DNA from: Bacteroidota bacterium
GTDB taxonomy: Bacteria > Bacteroidota > Bacteroidia > Chitinophagales > Chitinophagaceae
DNA: 64,000 bases
Direction: 5' to 3'
Assembly (NCBI GenBank): GCA_018267915.1
Contig: JAFDXN010000012.1
Span: forward strand, 1-64,000
Of this stretch, positions 7,998 to 16,933 are shown piece by piece. Under the pieces are notes generated by a model. That model made no database searches. It was not told the origin of the DNA and was given only the letters and a program-made list of their open reading frames with translations. Made by a program: the position numbers and the translations under genes. Numbering within the stretch: position 1 is the first letter of the stretch; every line of letters begins with the position of its first letter.

Positions 7998-9122
7998 ATG
8001 CAATACGGGCACGTAAACATACTGAGCATTGCGCCGTATAAGATACTCCCGCCTACCTCAGGCGGGCACCTGGGTATAGTGATGCTGCACCATTACCTTG
8101 GCAAGCTGTGCCAGGACCATGTAGTGAGCACAATAGACAATGGCCCAGCCGATAGTTATGCGTTCGACCTGCATAAGGTTTTCCCGGATACAGCCAAACG
8201 CTATGTACCGTTATGCCATTTTAATACCATGGTGGGCATAGCCCGTAAATATGACGTAACGCATATTTATTGCGATCACCCTTATATGGCGCCGTCGGCT
8301 ATCGCACTATCCAAACGGCTGAAGCTGCCGTGGTACCTGCGCAGCCACAATATTGAGTCGGAGCGTTTTCGTTCATTCGGGAAGAGATGGTGGCCTATGA
8401 TGCGTAATTTCGAACGCTTTGCCATGCGCAACGCAAATGGCATTTTCTTTATTACGCCCGAGGAACGCGACTGGGCAATAAAAAACTTCGGGCTGAGCGA
8501 GGCTAAAAGCTATGTGATACCGTATGGCACTATACTGGAAAAAGCGCCCATGGGCCATGAAGAAGCAAAAAAGACAGTAGCAGGAGAGTTGGGGATAGAC
8601 CCCGGCAAACCATGGCTGTATTTCTTAGGTGCACATAATTATTACCCCAACGAGCAGGCAGTTGCCTTTATACTGGACGAGATAATGCCCCGACTTAATG
8701 AGGCGAAGACGCAATACGAAATACTAATCGGCGGTAAGGGCCTGAACGATCGGCTGCAGCAACAAATCAGAGAGACGCCTAACATCACTTACACCGGTTT
8801 CATACCGGTGCTCGACACGTTCCTGAAAGCCTGCGATGTGATGCTGAACCCGGTAATACTCGGAGGCGGTATCAAGACTAAAGCTATCGAAGCACTTGGC
8901 TATGACAAGACCGTTGTGAGCAGTCGCAGTGGCGCTGCAGGCATCATGCCGGGGGCATGCGGGGAAAAACTGCTTATATCGGATGACCTTGACTGGTATG
9001 GTTTCGTAGCTGGTATCAACAAAGCGATAGCTCAACAGGCCGATATTCCACGGGCATTTTACGACAATTATTACTGGGGTAATATCGCGCAGAGGATCGT
9101 TGACATTTTCAAGGCAAACTAA
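7998..9122 (+). CDS. Glycosyltransferase, GT-B fold (family 4-like)
   Basis: The protein of about 374 residues transfers a sugar from a nucleotide donor to an unknown acceptor. The N-terminal Rossmann half shows NILSIAPYKILPPTSGGHLGI, the usual glycine-rich acceptor-side loop with an adjacent His. The C-terminal half shows YFLGAHNYYPNEQAV, then ITYTGFIPVLDTFLKACDVMLNP and GGGIKTKAIEALGYDKTVVSS, the typical donor-binding segment of GT4-like enzymes. The reading frame extends back to an ATG at 7968, but a promoter box overlies that extension, so 7998 is preferred. Its 3' end overlaps the convergent DUF4159 gene by 4 bp. It is the only glycosyltransferase near the polysaccharide operon. Confidence 0.85.
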   Translation: MQYGHVNILSIAPYKILPPTSGGHLGIVMLHHYLGKLCQDHVVSTIDNGPADSYAFDLHKVFPDTAKRYVPLCHFNTMVGIARKYDVTHIYCDHPYMAPSAIALSKRLKLPWYLRSHNIESERFRSFGKRWWPMMRNFERFAMRNANGIFFITPEERDWAIKNFGLSEAKSYVIPYGTILEKAPMGHEEAKKTVAGELGIDPGKPWLYFLGAHNYYPNEQAVAFILDEIMPRLNEAKTQYEILIGGKGLNDRLQQQIRETPNITYTGFIPVLDTFLKACDVMLNPVILGGGIKTKAIEALGYDKTVVSSRSGAAGIMPGACGEKLLISDDLDWYGFVAGINKAIAQQADIPRAFYDNYYWGNIAQRIVDIFKAN

Positions 9123-9790
9123 CTGCCGAGTGGCGGCCCATTGAAGACGTATTGCACCAGGTTGGCGCCCATTTCCAATGCAGCTTCATGCTTTTCAGGT
9201 GGATCGTTGTGCACGTCGTGATCTTCCCATCCATCGCCAAGGTCGGTATCGAATGTATAGAAGCACACGAGGCGACCTTTGTAAATCATTCCATACCCTT
9301 TGGGTGGTCCACCATCATGCTCATGTATCTTAGGCAGGCCGTTGGCGAAGTTGAACTTCTGATGATAGACGGGATGGGAAAAAGGCAACTCGACGAATGA
9401 AAGCTCAGGAAAAACTTTTTTCATTGCCGGACGTACATATTCATCGAGACCATAGTTATCATCTATATGCAAAAAGCCGCCACTCTCGAGATACCGGCGC
9501 AGGTTTTGCGCTTCTTCGTCACTCAGCGCCCAGCGGCCATGACCTGTCATGTGGATGAAAGGATAGTTGAAAATATCACTGCTGCCCACTTCCACATGAG
9601 CTTCCTGCAGATCGAAGTTGGTATGCAATTGCTGATTGCAGAACTGTGCAAGATTCTTCAGAGAAGTTGGGTTTGCATACCAATCGCCGCCACCATTGTA
9701 CACCAACAGCGCCATTTTCATGTTCTGTGCCTGTGCTATATTCAAAGTCAGGCTAAAAGCAACTATCAGCCAATATTTATATCGCGACAT
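9119..9790 (-). CDS. DUF4159-domain secreted protein
   Basis: The 223-residue protein has a signal peptide (YWLIVAFSLTLNIAQAQ) and the DUF4159 pattern: LVYNGGGDWYANP, FIHMTGHGRWALSDEEAQNLRRYL, GGFLHIDDNYG and FSHPVYH. The domain has a glutamine-amidotransferase-like (flavodoxin-like) organisation but no obvious catalytic Cys triad; its function is not known. The start overlaps the end of rsmE by 14 bases on the same strand, so it is translated from the rsmE message. A conserved cluster of Asp/His near the C-terminus (YTFDTDLGDGWEDHDVHND) could bind metal; that is inference. Confidence 0.85.
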   Translation of the reverse strand: MSRYKYWLIVAFSLTLNIAQAQNMKMALLVYNGGGDWYANPTSLKNLAQFCNQQLHTNFDLQEAHVEVGSSDIFNYPFIHMTGHGRWALSDEEAQNLRRYLESGGFLHIDDNYGLDEYVRPAMKKVFPELSFVELPFSHPVYHQKFNFANGLPKIHEHDGGPPKGYGMIYKGRLVCFYTFDTDLGDGWEDHDVHNDPPEKHEAALEMGANLVQYVFNGPPLGS

Positions 9791-10502
9791 GATTCACTAA
9801 ATTAAAATAAGCACATACGGCCATAGCTGCCGTTTCGGTACGCAACCGCTGGATCCCCATGCTAATGCCTTCATAATGCGCTTTAAGGCACAAATTTACT
9901 TCCTCTTCTGTAAAGTCGCCCTCAGGACCTATTAAAACGATCGTTTCTTTACCGGGTTTTAACATTTCCCTTATCGGTCTGCGGTCGAATTCTTCGATGC
10001 AGTGGCCGATGAGTTTTTGTTCCACATTTTCATATTGTACTGTTATCGCCTGCAAGGTCATTGCCTCATTAAGTACCGGCAAATGGTATTGCTGCGATTG
10101 CAAGAGTGCGGACACCAGGATATTTTGCCAGCGATCATAGCGTATTCGTTCGCGTTCACTCCGGGTTGCTGATAATGGTATGATACTGCGCACCCCGAGC
10201 TCGGCAGCCTTTTCAAGCAACCATTCGTTGCGGCTGGTGTTTTTGGTGAAAGCTATCGCCAAATGTAAGGCCACCGCAGGAGCAGCGTGAAATGTGACGT
10301 CGTCCAGCCGGACAAGGCACTTCTTTTTATCTGCCCGCACGATGCTTGCGGTAGCAGCATGGCCTTTGCCGTCCGTTAATTGCAATTCTTCGCCGGTTGA
10401 CATGCGCAATACCTGCACTACATGCCTCGCTGTGTCTTCGCCAAGCCAGAGTTCTTTTCCCCGTTGCAGTACAGCGTTATGAAAAAAGATCGGTAAAGCC
10501 AT
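9777..10502 (-). CDS. rsmE: 16S rRNA (uracil1498-N3)-methyltransferase RsmE
   Basis: RsmE is an SPOUT-fold methyltransferase that uses SAM to methylate U1498 of 16S rRNA. With the ATG at 10502 (MALPIFFHNAV) the chain has 241 residues, the usual size. The N-terminal PUA-like domain includes ARHVVQVLRMSTGEE. The SPOUT knot region includes IAFTKNTSRNEWLLEKAAELGV and, near the C-terminus, LIGPEGDFTEEEV and LRTETAAMAV, the diagnostic SAM-binding knot. A longer in-frame start at 10535 adds only a non-conserved hydrophobic stretch and was rejected. It is co-transcribed with the DUF4159 gene and lies downstream of the sigma factor gene. Confidence 0.95.
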   Translation of the reverse strand: MALPIFFHNAVLQRGKELWLGEDTARHVVQVLRMSTGEELQLTDGKGHAATASIVRADKKKCLVRLDDVTFHAAPAVALHLAIAFTKNTSRNEWLLEKAAELGVRSIIPLSATRSERERIRYDRWQNILVSALLQSQQYHLPVLNEAMTLQAITVQYENVEQKLIGHCIEEFDRRPIREMLKPGKETIVLIGPEGDFTEEEVNLCLKAHYEGISMGIQRLRTETAAMAVCAYFNLVNHVAI

Positions 10503-10542
10503 GAGCAGCAAGATAATAAATGATGGCGGATGCAAAATAGAA

Positions 10543-10597
10543 GGATGCCGAAACTATCGAGCTATCTATGAAAAAATAATTCAAACTTCCGGCATCC
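10543..10597 (-). other. Inverted repeat between the sigma factor gene and rsmE
   Basis: GGATGCCG and CGGCATCC form 8-bp arms around a loop of about 39 bases. It lies downstream of the sigma gene stop and upstream of the rsmE ATG on the transcribed (minus) strand. It could end or attenuate read-through into rsmE; the long loop keeps confidence low. Confidence 0.3.
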
Positions 10598-10614
10598 AGT
10601 ATCGTGAATGGCGA

Positions 10615-11199
10615 CTACCTGAGCACCATTTGCTTCTCTTCGATCATCCGCCGCAGGTTGATGAGACCATAGCGCATGCGACCCAGGGCTGTATTGATGC
10701 TAACAGAGGTTATGTCGGCTATTTCTTTAAAACTCAGATCGCCATACATACGGAGTACAATAACCTCGCGCTGCTCCTCGGGTAATTGCTCGATGAGGCT
10801 ACGTACACCTTCATGCACCTGCCTGCGTTCGAGCCGGGTAGCAGTGCTATCGTCGAGCATGCCAAGCAGCTCAGAGATATCAGCGCCATCGGGCAAGGTG
10901 ACGCGGGTCTGCTGCTTGGTGCGGCGGAAGTGGTCCATGCAAAGGTTGTGGGACACACGAATAGCCCATGGCAGGAATTTACCCTGCTCAGCATAGCGGC
11001 CATCGCGCATGGTCTTGATCATTTTCAGGAAGGCATCCTGGAAGATATCTTCTGCAGTGTACTTATCTTTTACCAGCATATAGATAGCGGTATAGATCTT
11101 ATCCTTATAACGGTACACAAGGGTTTCTAATGCACATTCATTTCCCTGCAGGAAATCGTGCACGAGTTCGGCGTCGGACAGATGGTGGATTGTTTGCAT
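10615..11199 (-). CDS. ECF-type RNA polymerase sigma-70 factor
   Basis: The 194-residue protein contains sigma region 2 (about residues 25-95, with YKDKIYTAIYMLVKDKYTAEDIFQDAF and FLPWAIRVSHNLCMDHFRR) and region 4 (about 135-190, with LPEEQREVIVLRMYGDLSFKEIAD and a helix-turn-helix in SVSINTALGRMRYGL). It lacks regions 1.1 and 3, as ECF factors do. It would redirect RNA polymerase to a small regulon. No anti-sigma (FecR-like or zinc-binding) gene is next to it, so its control is not visible. The 348-bp region upstream holds an inverted repeat and divergently faces the polysaccharide operon. Confidence 0.93.
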   Translation of the reverse strand: MQTIHHLSDAELVHDFLQGNECALETLVYRYKDKIYTAIYMLVKDKYTAEDIFQDAFLKMIKTMRDGRYAEQGKFLPWAIRVSHNLCMDHFRRTKQQTRVTLPDGADISELLGMLDDSTATRLERRQVHEGVRSLIEQLPEEQREVIVLRMYGDLSFKEIADITSVSINTALGRMRYGLINLRRMIEEKQMVLR

Positions 11200-11201
11200 A
11201 A

Positions 11202-11260
11202 ACTTCTACTTGAGTTGGGTATGGCTTTAACCATTCACTAAGTATTGATGAAGTAGAAGT
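11202..11260. promoter_or_regulatory. Inverted repeat just upstream of the ECF sigma gene
   Basis: ACTTCTACTT and AAGTAGAAGT are perfect 10-bp arms 39 bases apart, beginning 2 bases before the sigma gene start codon. It could be a protein-binding operator or a leader hairpin that hides the start codon. No -7 consensus was recognised for this gene. Confidence 0.4.
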
Positions 11261-11547
11261 GTTATGCTATAAGATTACTTTTAGAAAAAATTAAGTTAAA
11301 CTCTTTCGGGTGTTGATAATAAGACGAGCCATCAGGCCGTTTCGTTTGGTAAGATAGTGATATTTTTTAAAAGTCCATGCTTTTTGGGGTAAATCTGTTC
11401 CTTTTGGGGAGCGAGGTTTCGTGCGACTGCCTTCATCCCGCTATTTTATTTAGTCCTTAATATTTACAATTGCATGCGGCAAAGTTTGCTGATGCTAAAA
11501 AAAAAGGGGAATTTTACGGATAACCCGCTTTAATCGCATACAAATAA
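11261..11547. promoter_or_regulatory. Intergenic control region between the sigma gene and the polysaccharide operon
   Basis: This AT-rich stretch has no ORF or RNA gene. It must hold the start of the polysaccharide operon. Seen in it: two copies of TTTTGGGG (11382-11389 and 11402-11409) exactly 20 bp apart, and a poly-A run near 11498 followed by GGGG. No exact TAnnTTTG box was found before the ATG at 11548. Confidence 0.4.
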
Positions 11548-12321
11548 ATGACATTTATTTTGATCAATAAACTGCGACTACCATTACTACTATTCATATT
11601 GTTTTTAATAAGTTCATGTGCGGCTCAGCGAGACTACGCAAGTCAAAATTATGGTTCGGATATACCTGAAGCACTCCTGAAGACATCTGACTATATCATA
11701 AAAGCCGGCGACAAGGTAAAGGTGCAGAGCTTCAATAACCTTGCCTCTGTATTGTATGAAAGCACGGTGAGTGGGGTGCAGAGCAGTGTGACCGTACCTG
11801 AATACGAAGCCTACGTGGACAACGAAGGCTATATAGCGCTGCCACGGGCGGGTAAGATCAAAGTAGCGGGCCATACGCAGAAGAGCGCGTCGGAAGCGGT
11901 AAATCAGGCATATGTGGGTGTGATCAATACCCCACTCTTCAACGTGCGGGTAATGAATATGCGCGTGAAGGTTTTGGGTGCCGTGAATAAACAGGGCATG
12001 TACTACCTGGAAAAGGAGAACGAGACATTATCAGAAGTGCTGGCAATGGCGGAGGGCGTGAAATACGAAAACATGGGGAAGCGCCTGACGCTGATCCGGA
12101 AAGGGCCTGACAGCAGCCGCGCTTTAGCATTCGACTTAAATGCAGCCAACCTTGGCAACCCAAGGCTGAACAATATAGTGATGCAGGACGATGACATTGT
12201 GTATGTGCAGCCTTCCAGAGCCAGCGTAAACTCAGCTAAAGCGCAACAATATGCTAATTTCATGGCGCCGCTTTCACTGCTGATAAATGCAGCAGTGCTT
12301 TTAATTACGGTAACGAGATAA
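11548..12321 (+). CDS. Polysaccharide export lipoprotein (Wza-type, Poly_export/SLBB)
   Basis: The 257-residue protein begins with a lipoprotein signal whose lipobox LISSC places the lipidated Cys at residue 24. The Poly_export domain follows (about 45-130: YIIKAGDKVKVQSFNN and YVDNEGYIALPRAGKIKVAGHT), then an SLBB domain (about 130-215: VKVLGAVNKQGMYYLEKE and DDIVYVQPS), and a C-terminal hydrophobic helix (about 236-256). Family members form the outer-membrane channel for capsular or exopolysaccharide. It is the first gene of a five-gene operon; the next start is 3 bases away. Confidence 0.92.
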   Translation: MTFILINKLRLPLLLFILFLISSCAAQRDYASQNYGSDIPEALLKTSDYIIKAGDKVKVQSFNNLASVLYESTVSGVQSSVTVPEYEAYVDNEGYIALPRAGKIKVAGHTQKSASEAVNQAYVGVINTPLFNVRVMNMRVKVLGAVNKQGMYYLEKENETLSEVLAMAEGVKYENMGKRLTLIRKGPDSSRALAFDLNAANLGNPRLNNIVMQDDDIVYVQPSRASVNSAKAQQYANFMAPLSLLINAAVLLITVTR

Positions 12322-12324
12322 GAA

Positions 12325-13095
12325 ATGGGACTGCTAAGCAGCATTTTTGGAAGTAAAACTGAAGGCGGGCATGGCGACAGTGCGGCATATAAACCACTGT
12401 ACGACTGGCTTGGCACAGACATGCACAACCATGTGCTGCCGGGCATCGATGACGGTTCACCCGATGTGGAAACAAGTCTTGAGTTCCTGAGGCGTTACCA
12501 TAAGCTTGGTTTCCGGCAGGTAGTGGCCAGCCCGCATATGCGGTTTCCGCAGTTTGAGAACAGTAACGACAAAATAAGGGCGGCTTACGAATTGCTGGAA
12601 AATGCCCCGGGACGCAACGAGATACCAGTGAAACTTGCGTACAGTGCAGAATACTACCTGGATGAACGCTTCCTTGAATTATTGGAAAGGGATATGCTTT
12701 TGCCCTTCGGCGGGAATTACATTCTGACAGAGTTGTCATTAGGCCACCGGTCATTTCTTGACCTGGACCAGGTGGCACAGCGGATGTTTGATAAGGGCCT
12801 GCGACCTATACTCGCACATCCTGAACGCTACCTGTACTGGAGCAAATCTATGGAGACATTCCAGAAGCTTAAAAGCCGGGGATGGCTGCTGCAGATCAAC
12901 CTGATGTCGGTGCTGGGATATTATGGCAAAGTGGAGCAAAGGACGGCAAATTACCTGCTGGATGAAGACATAGTGGATTTTGTGGGCACTGATATCCACA
13001 AAGAGAAACACTTCGATGTGATAGCAGGCATAGACGACAAGATACTGCAGAAACTGAAGAGTAAATATTTGATCAACAACCTCTTTACCATTTAA
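12325..13095 (+). CDS. CpsB/YwqE-type tyrosine-protein phosphatase (PHP fold)
   Basis: The 256-residue metal-dependent phosphatase has the PHP motif TDMHNHVLPGIDDGS (His34, His36), further metal ligands in ASPHMRF, ILAHPERY and GTDIHKE. Members dephosphorylate the tyrosine tail of the partner BY-kinase and so set the length or amount of polysaccharide. The placement directly before the kinase gene, with a one-base stop/start overlap, supports that role. The type is classical in Gram-positive capsule loci and also common in Bacteroidota. Confidence 0.93.
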   Translation: MGLLSSIFGSKTEGGHGDSAAYKPLYDWLGTDMHNHVLPGIDDGSPDVETSLEFLRRYHKLGFRQVVASPHMRFPQFENSNDKIRAAYELLENAPGRNEIPVKLAYSAEYYLDERFLELLERDMLLPFGGNYILTELSLGHRSFLDLDQVAQRMFDKGLRPILAHPERYLYWSKSMETFQKLKSRGWLLQINLMSVLGYYGKVEQRTANYLLDEDIVDFVGTDIHKEKHFDVIAGIDDKILQKLKSKYLINNLFTI

Positions 13096-15527
13096 TGAAG
13101 CAAGCCGCCCCAAACAACAACGGCACTTATATTCCACCTGCACAGCGGCAGAGCATCAGCATCGTGAAGCTGCTGAAGATACTACTTAGCCGTTGGTATT
13201 GGATCGCTATATCTTTCGTGGTCACGTTTGCCATAGGCATGTTGTACCTCGGCATTACCAAACCCAAATTTGAAGCCGAAGCGTACCTGAAATATAACCA
13301 GGACAATAAGAGCTCTCGCTTCACGATGAATGCGGATAAGATACTAAGCGGGGGTAATAACGGATCGGACTACCTGGCGGAGATCTATATCATGAAGTCA
13401 ATCTCTGTAATGTACAAAGCCCTTGACTCATTACACAGCAATTTCTACTTCTATACCCATGCCGGCCTGAAACCGGTGAATGTGTACCCTGCTGAACCGC
13501 TAGCCGCCCAGGTATTGAATTACGATATCGACAACTACAGGGGTGGGAAATTTATCCTGAAGAAGAATGGCAATGGCTTTGACCTGCAATTCAGGAATAC
13601 AGATGTATCGCCCAATATCAATATCAAAATGCCAGGCATCAAGGCCGGCGACACGGTAAAGGTGCCCGGTCTCAGCTTCCTCGTGCAGAGCGTCAATGGA
13701 GCAAACAGCACCGTCTATTTCAACTATATCGATTACTGGGTAATAAAAGGACTTGCAAAAGACCTTGTGATAAAAGAAGCAGAACGAGACTTGCCGATCC
13801 TGAAAGCAACGTTCAATTCAGACAATGCTGATTTTACCCGGGATTTTCTAAAGGCTGTGATCAACGCATATGTCGCTTATGACCTGGAAGAAAAGCGCTT
13901 ATCGTCAGAGCAAACGCTGGACTTTATTAACGAGCAGGTAAGCACTTTTGAAGCTTTGTTAAGAAAATCATCGACGCGACTGGAAGACTATAAGAAGCAA
14001 AACAGCCTGGTGGATGTACAGATATCCTCGAGAGAATATATGCAGGACCTATCGGAACTGCGCACCCGCAAGTATATGCTCGATATCCAGGCAAGGAATA
14101 TCGACAACGTCGTCGACGACGTTAAGAATAACAAGGATGTAGTAACCAATCTTGTTACTACGGACGGCGCACCTGACCAGGTGCTGAACGGAATGGTAAC
14201 AAGGTTAAATGACCTGCGCTTCCAGCGTAAACAACAACTGATCAATTTTTCGCCGACCTCTCCTATTATCAAGAACCTGGACGAAGAAATAGAAGGGTTG
14301 AAAAAACGCATCATCGAGAACGTAAATAACCAACGCCAGAAGAACCAAAATGCCTTACAGGTGATCAATAGCCAGCTAGACCAGATCAATACCAAGATCG
14401 GGCGTATCCCTTCGGCTGAGCGAGACCTTGTATACCTGACCAGCGATGTGGATGTAAATAAAAACATCTATAGCCTGCTGCTGAACAAGAAGCTCGAAAC
14501 CTCCATCGTAAAGGCGGGAGTGGTGCCCTCTTTTTCAGTGATAGACTATCCGAGGATCGCTGTAAAAATATTTCCGAGGACTGTATTACTCAGCGGTGTA
14601 TTTGCCATATTTGGTTTTGCTATCGGGGTGGTCCTGATATTCATCAAGCGTTCAGTGAATGACAAATTCTCGGATATAGATGCACTAAATGCAAACCCCA
14701 ACATCCCGGTACTCGGCATTATCAATCATTACCCTTTCAATGAAAAGGTATCCGACGAATCACTGTCGCATATTTACGAAAGCAGGAGTGTATTTACCGA
14801 AACGGTGGCAGCTATCCGCACAAACGTAGCTTACCTTACGAGTGGCGGAACGAAGAAAGTTATCGCTGTTACCTCAGAGGTATCGGGCGAGGGGAAGTCG
14901 TTCGTGTCGCTCAACCTGGCCATATCGCTTACGAAGATCAACAAGAAAGTTATTCTTATAGCAGCAGACCTCAGAAGATCGAAGTTGCATCGCTATTTTA
15001 ACGACGCCAACCGCACAGGCCTGAGCACCTACCTGGCAGACGAAAAGCATAGGGCGGGTGACATTATTATGCACTCCAGCATTCCCGGACTCGACTATGT
15101 GACCTCCGGACCGGTACCCATCAATCCGTCGGAATTAATCTACCTTGAGCGATTCTGGACATTGATCGATGAATTCAAGCAACAATACGATTTTATTATT
15201 CTAGATACTGCGCCTGTAGGGCTTGTTAGTGACAGCATACCCATCCTGCGCCGTGCCGATATTAATATATTCGTGCTTCGCTGGCTGTATTCGGGCAACC
15301 AGGCCAGTATACTACCTTCGTCAACCGCACAGGAATTCGACCTGCACAATGTATACGTTGTGGTAAACGATTACAAGAAAGACGACCTGTATGGCGGGCT
15401 AGGCAGTACCAATCCTGCTGGCTACTCGAAGTATTATGCCAAGTATAGCAGTTACTATGGCGATGAGACAGTGGATGAGAAGCCTGGGCTAAACCTGAAG
15501 AAACTCTTCAGGAGAAAACAAGTATAA
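13095..15527 (+). CDS. Wzc-type polysaccharide co-polymerase with BY-tyrosine-kinase domain
   Basis: The 810-residue inner-membrane protein has a TM helix near residues 33-53, a Wzz-type periplasmic region with long coiled coils (about 260-460), a second TM near 485-510, and a cytoplasmic kinase domain. In the kinase, Walker A is VSGEGKS (Lys601), Walker A' ends at Asp625 (VILIAADLRR), and Walker B is FIILDTAPVG. The C-terminal tail has seven tyrosines between 766 and 788, the autophosphorylation cluster. Its phosphorylation cycle controls chain length and export through the Wza-type channel. Kinase and transmembrane parts are fused, as in Gram-negative Wzc. Confidence 0.95.
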   Translation: MKQAAPNNNGTYIPPAQRQSISIVKLLKILLSRWYWIAISFVVTFAIGMLYLGITKPKFEAEAYLKYNQDNKSSRFTMNADKILSGGNNGSDYLAEIYIMKSISVMYKALDSLHSNFYFYTHAGLKPVNVYPAEPLAAQVLNYDIDNYRGGKFILKKNGNGFDLQFRNTDVSPNINIKMPGIKAGDTVKVPGLSFLVQSVNGANSTVYFNYIDYWVIKGLAKDLVIKEAERDLPILKATFNSDNADFTRDFLKAVINAYVAYDLEEKRLSSEQTLDFINEQVSTFEALLRKSSTRLEDYKKQNSLVDVQISSREYMQDLSELRTRKYMLDIQARNIDNVVDDVKNNKDVVTNLVTTDGAPDQVLNGMVTRLNDLRFQRKQQLINFSPTSPIIKNLDEEIEGLKKRIIENVNNQRQKNQNALQVINSQLDQINTKIGRIPSAERDLVYLTSDVDVNKNIYSLLLNKKLETSIVKAGVVPSFSVIDYPRIAVKIFPRTVLLSGVFAIFGFAIGVVLIFIKRSVNDKFSDIDALNANPNIPVLGIINHYPFNEKVSDESLSHIYESRSVFTETVAAIRTNVAYLTSGGTKKVIAVTSEVSGEGKSFVSLNLAISLTKINKKVILIAADLRRSKLHRYFNDANRTGLSTYLADEKHRAGDIIMHSSIPGLDYVTSGPVPINPSELIYLERFWTLIDEFKQQYDFIILDTAPVGLVSDSIPILRRADINIFVLRWLYSGNQASILPSSTAQEFDLHNVYVVVNDYKKDDLYGGLGSTNPAGYSKYYAKYSSYYGDETVDEKPGLNLKKLFRRKQV

Positions 15528-15539
15528 GAACTTTGCCGA

Positions 15540-16910
15540 ATGAAACGCAGGCGGATACATCCGGTTTGGGTCCTGATAGTAGTCAGTTGCTTTTTCATTT
15601 TTGTGCTTCCGTACAAGGGGGAAACAAGCACCCAGAACTACGTCATCTATACTTTCTTCCTGAATATAGCTGTTTCATCCTTTTTCGTTTTTGAAGATCC
15701 AAGGCCTTATTCGCTCAACAAGATATTCTGGCTATTCAACTTTTCCTTCTTCTCTTTTATACCTGTTTGCCAATATGAATTGAAAGTGATACCCTGGGGT
15801 AATAACATCAGCGATGAAACGTACCTGGCGGCTAATATTTATATTCTCATTTCCTTCATCATTTACAAGATCATTCATTTCTTTTTTGCCAGAAAGACCG
15901 GAAATATCCGCAGGCCGGAAGATGAGATATCGCAAAGCTATTTGCTGAAGTTCACCACGCAGGGACGATTGATCTTCTTCCTGCTATGCGCCGCAATGGT
16001 TGCCGTGATAGGCTTCGAGAAGCTATGGATCAGGGGCGGGCATACAGCCAGCCAGGACGACACCAACGGTACCATATCCCTGCTGGTGGAGCAGTTTTTA
16101 CGAGGGTGTATACTCTATTACACGCTTAGTACTATCATCCTGTATAGGCGCAGGCAAGTGGGATGGTTTTGGTTTGTGACGGTACTGGTCTTTGCGTTCC
16201 TCGTAAACTTTCCGCTTTCGACTGCCCGCTTTTATGTGGCAGCATTTTATATCAGCCTAGCGGTGGCCTATAATTTCAGGCTCTTCAAGAGTAGTCACGG
16301 CTTCACGTATGTGTTCCTCATCATGCTGATGGTCATCTTCCCTCTGGCGGGGCTGGCGCGCTATGGCTTTGAAAAGATGAACTACCTGCTCGAGGACCCG
16401 CTGTCGGTTTTCCGAAACTCATTCCTGGCGGGCGACTTTGACACTTATACTTCATTTTGCAGGGCCATACAGTATGTGGCCGACTACGGTAATACAGGCG
16501 GAAGGCAGTTGCTAACTGTATTGCTCTTCTTCGTTCCAAGATCTGTATGGCCGGATAAGGCTGTAGGCAGCGGTGCCTTTATTTATGGCCAGATGCGATA
16601 TGAGTTCACCAACATCTCCTGCCCTTTCATTGCGGAAGGCTATATCAATTTCGGCTTCATTGGCAGCATGATCTTCATTGCATTGCTGGCTGTACTGGTG
16701 GCCGTCTACGACAATTATTACTGGAAAGCCAAAGAAATAGCTGCCTATCTACCTATCAACTATCCGGCGATCTATTATTGCGTATTTTTAGGATTGCTAT
16801 TTTTTATGCTTCGCGGCGACCTGTTGTTTTCATTTTCAGTTATCACAGGCCTGTTCGCCGCAGGTTATGTTTTCAACAAGTATCTTGTTACCAAAATAAG
16901 CCTTAAGTAG
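15540..16910 (+). CDS. Oligosaccharide repeat-unit polymerase-like membrane protein (Wzy-type)
   Basis: The 456-residue protein is made almost wholly of hydrophobic helices (about ten to twelve), beginning VWVLIVVSCFFIFVLP, with a larger hydrophilic loop near residues 280-345 that includes TSFCRAIQYV and FFVPRSVWPDKAVGSG. This layout and the FVPRxxWPxKP-like loop are typical of Wzy/O-antigen polymerases, which join undecaprenyl-linked repeat units in the periplasm. Sequence in this class is poorly conserved, so assignment depends on topology and on its place between the Wzc-type kinase (12-base gap) and the flippase. Confidence 0.82.
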   Translation: MKRRRIHPVWVLIVVSCFFIFVLPYKGETSTQNYVIYTFFLNIAVSSFFVFEDPRPYSLNKIFWLFNFSFFSFIPVCQYELKVIPWGNNISDETYLAANIYILISFIIYKIIHFFFARKTGNIRRPEDEISQSYLLKFTTQGRLIFFLLCAAMVAVIGFEKLWIRGGHTASQDDTNGTISLLVEQFLRGCILYYTLSTIILYRRRQVGWFWFVTVLVFAFLVNFPLSTARFYVAAFYISLAVAYNFRLFKSSHGFTYVFLIMLMVIFPLAGLARYGFEKMNYLLEDPLSVFRNSFLAGDFDTYTSFCRAIQYVADYGNTGGRQLLTVLLFFVPRSVWPDKAVGSGAFIYGQMRYEFTNISCPFIAEGYINFGFIGSMIFIALLAVLVAVYDNYYWKAKEIAAYLPINYPAIYYCVFLGLLFFMLRGDLLFSFSVITGLFAAGYVFNKYLVTKISLK

Positions 16911-16933
16911 CTGTAAAACGCAGACACCCAAAG

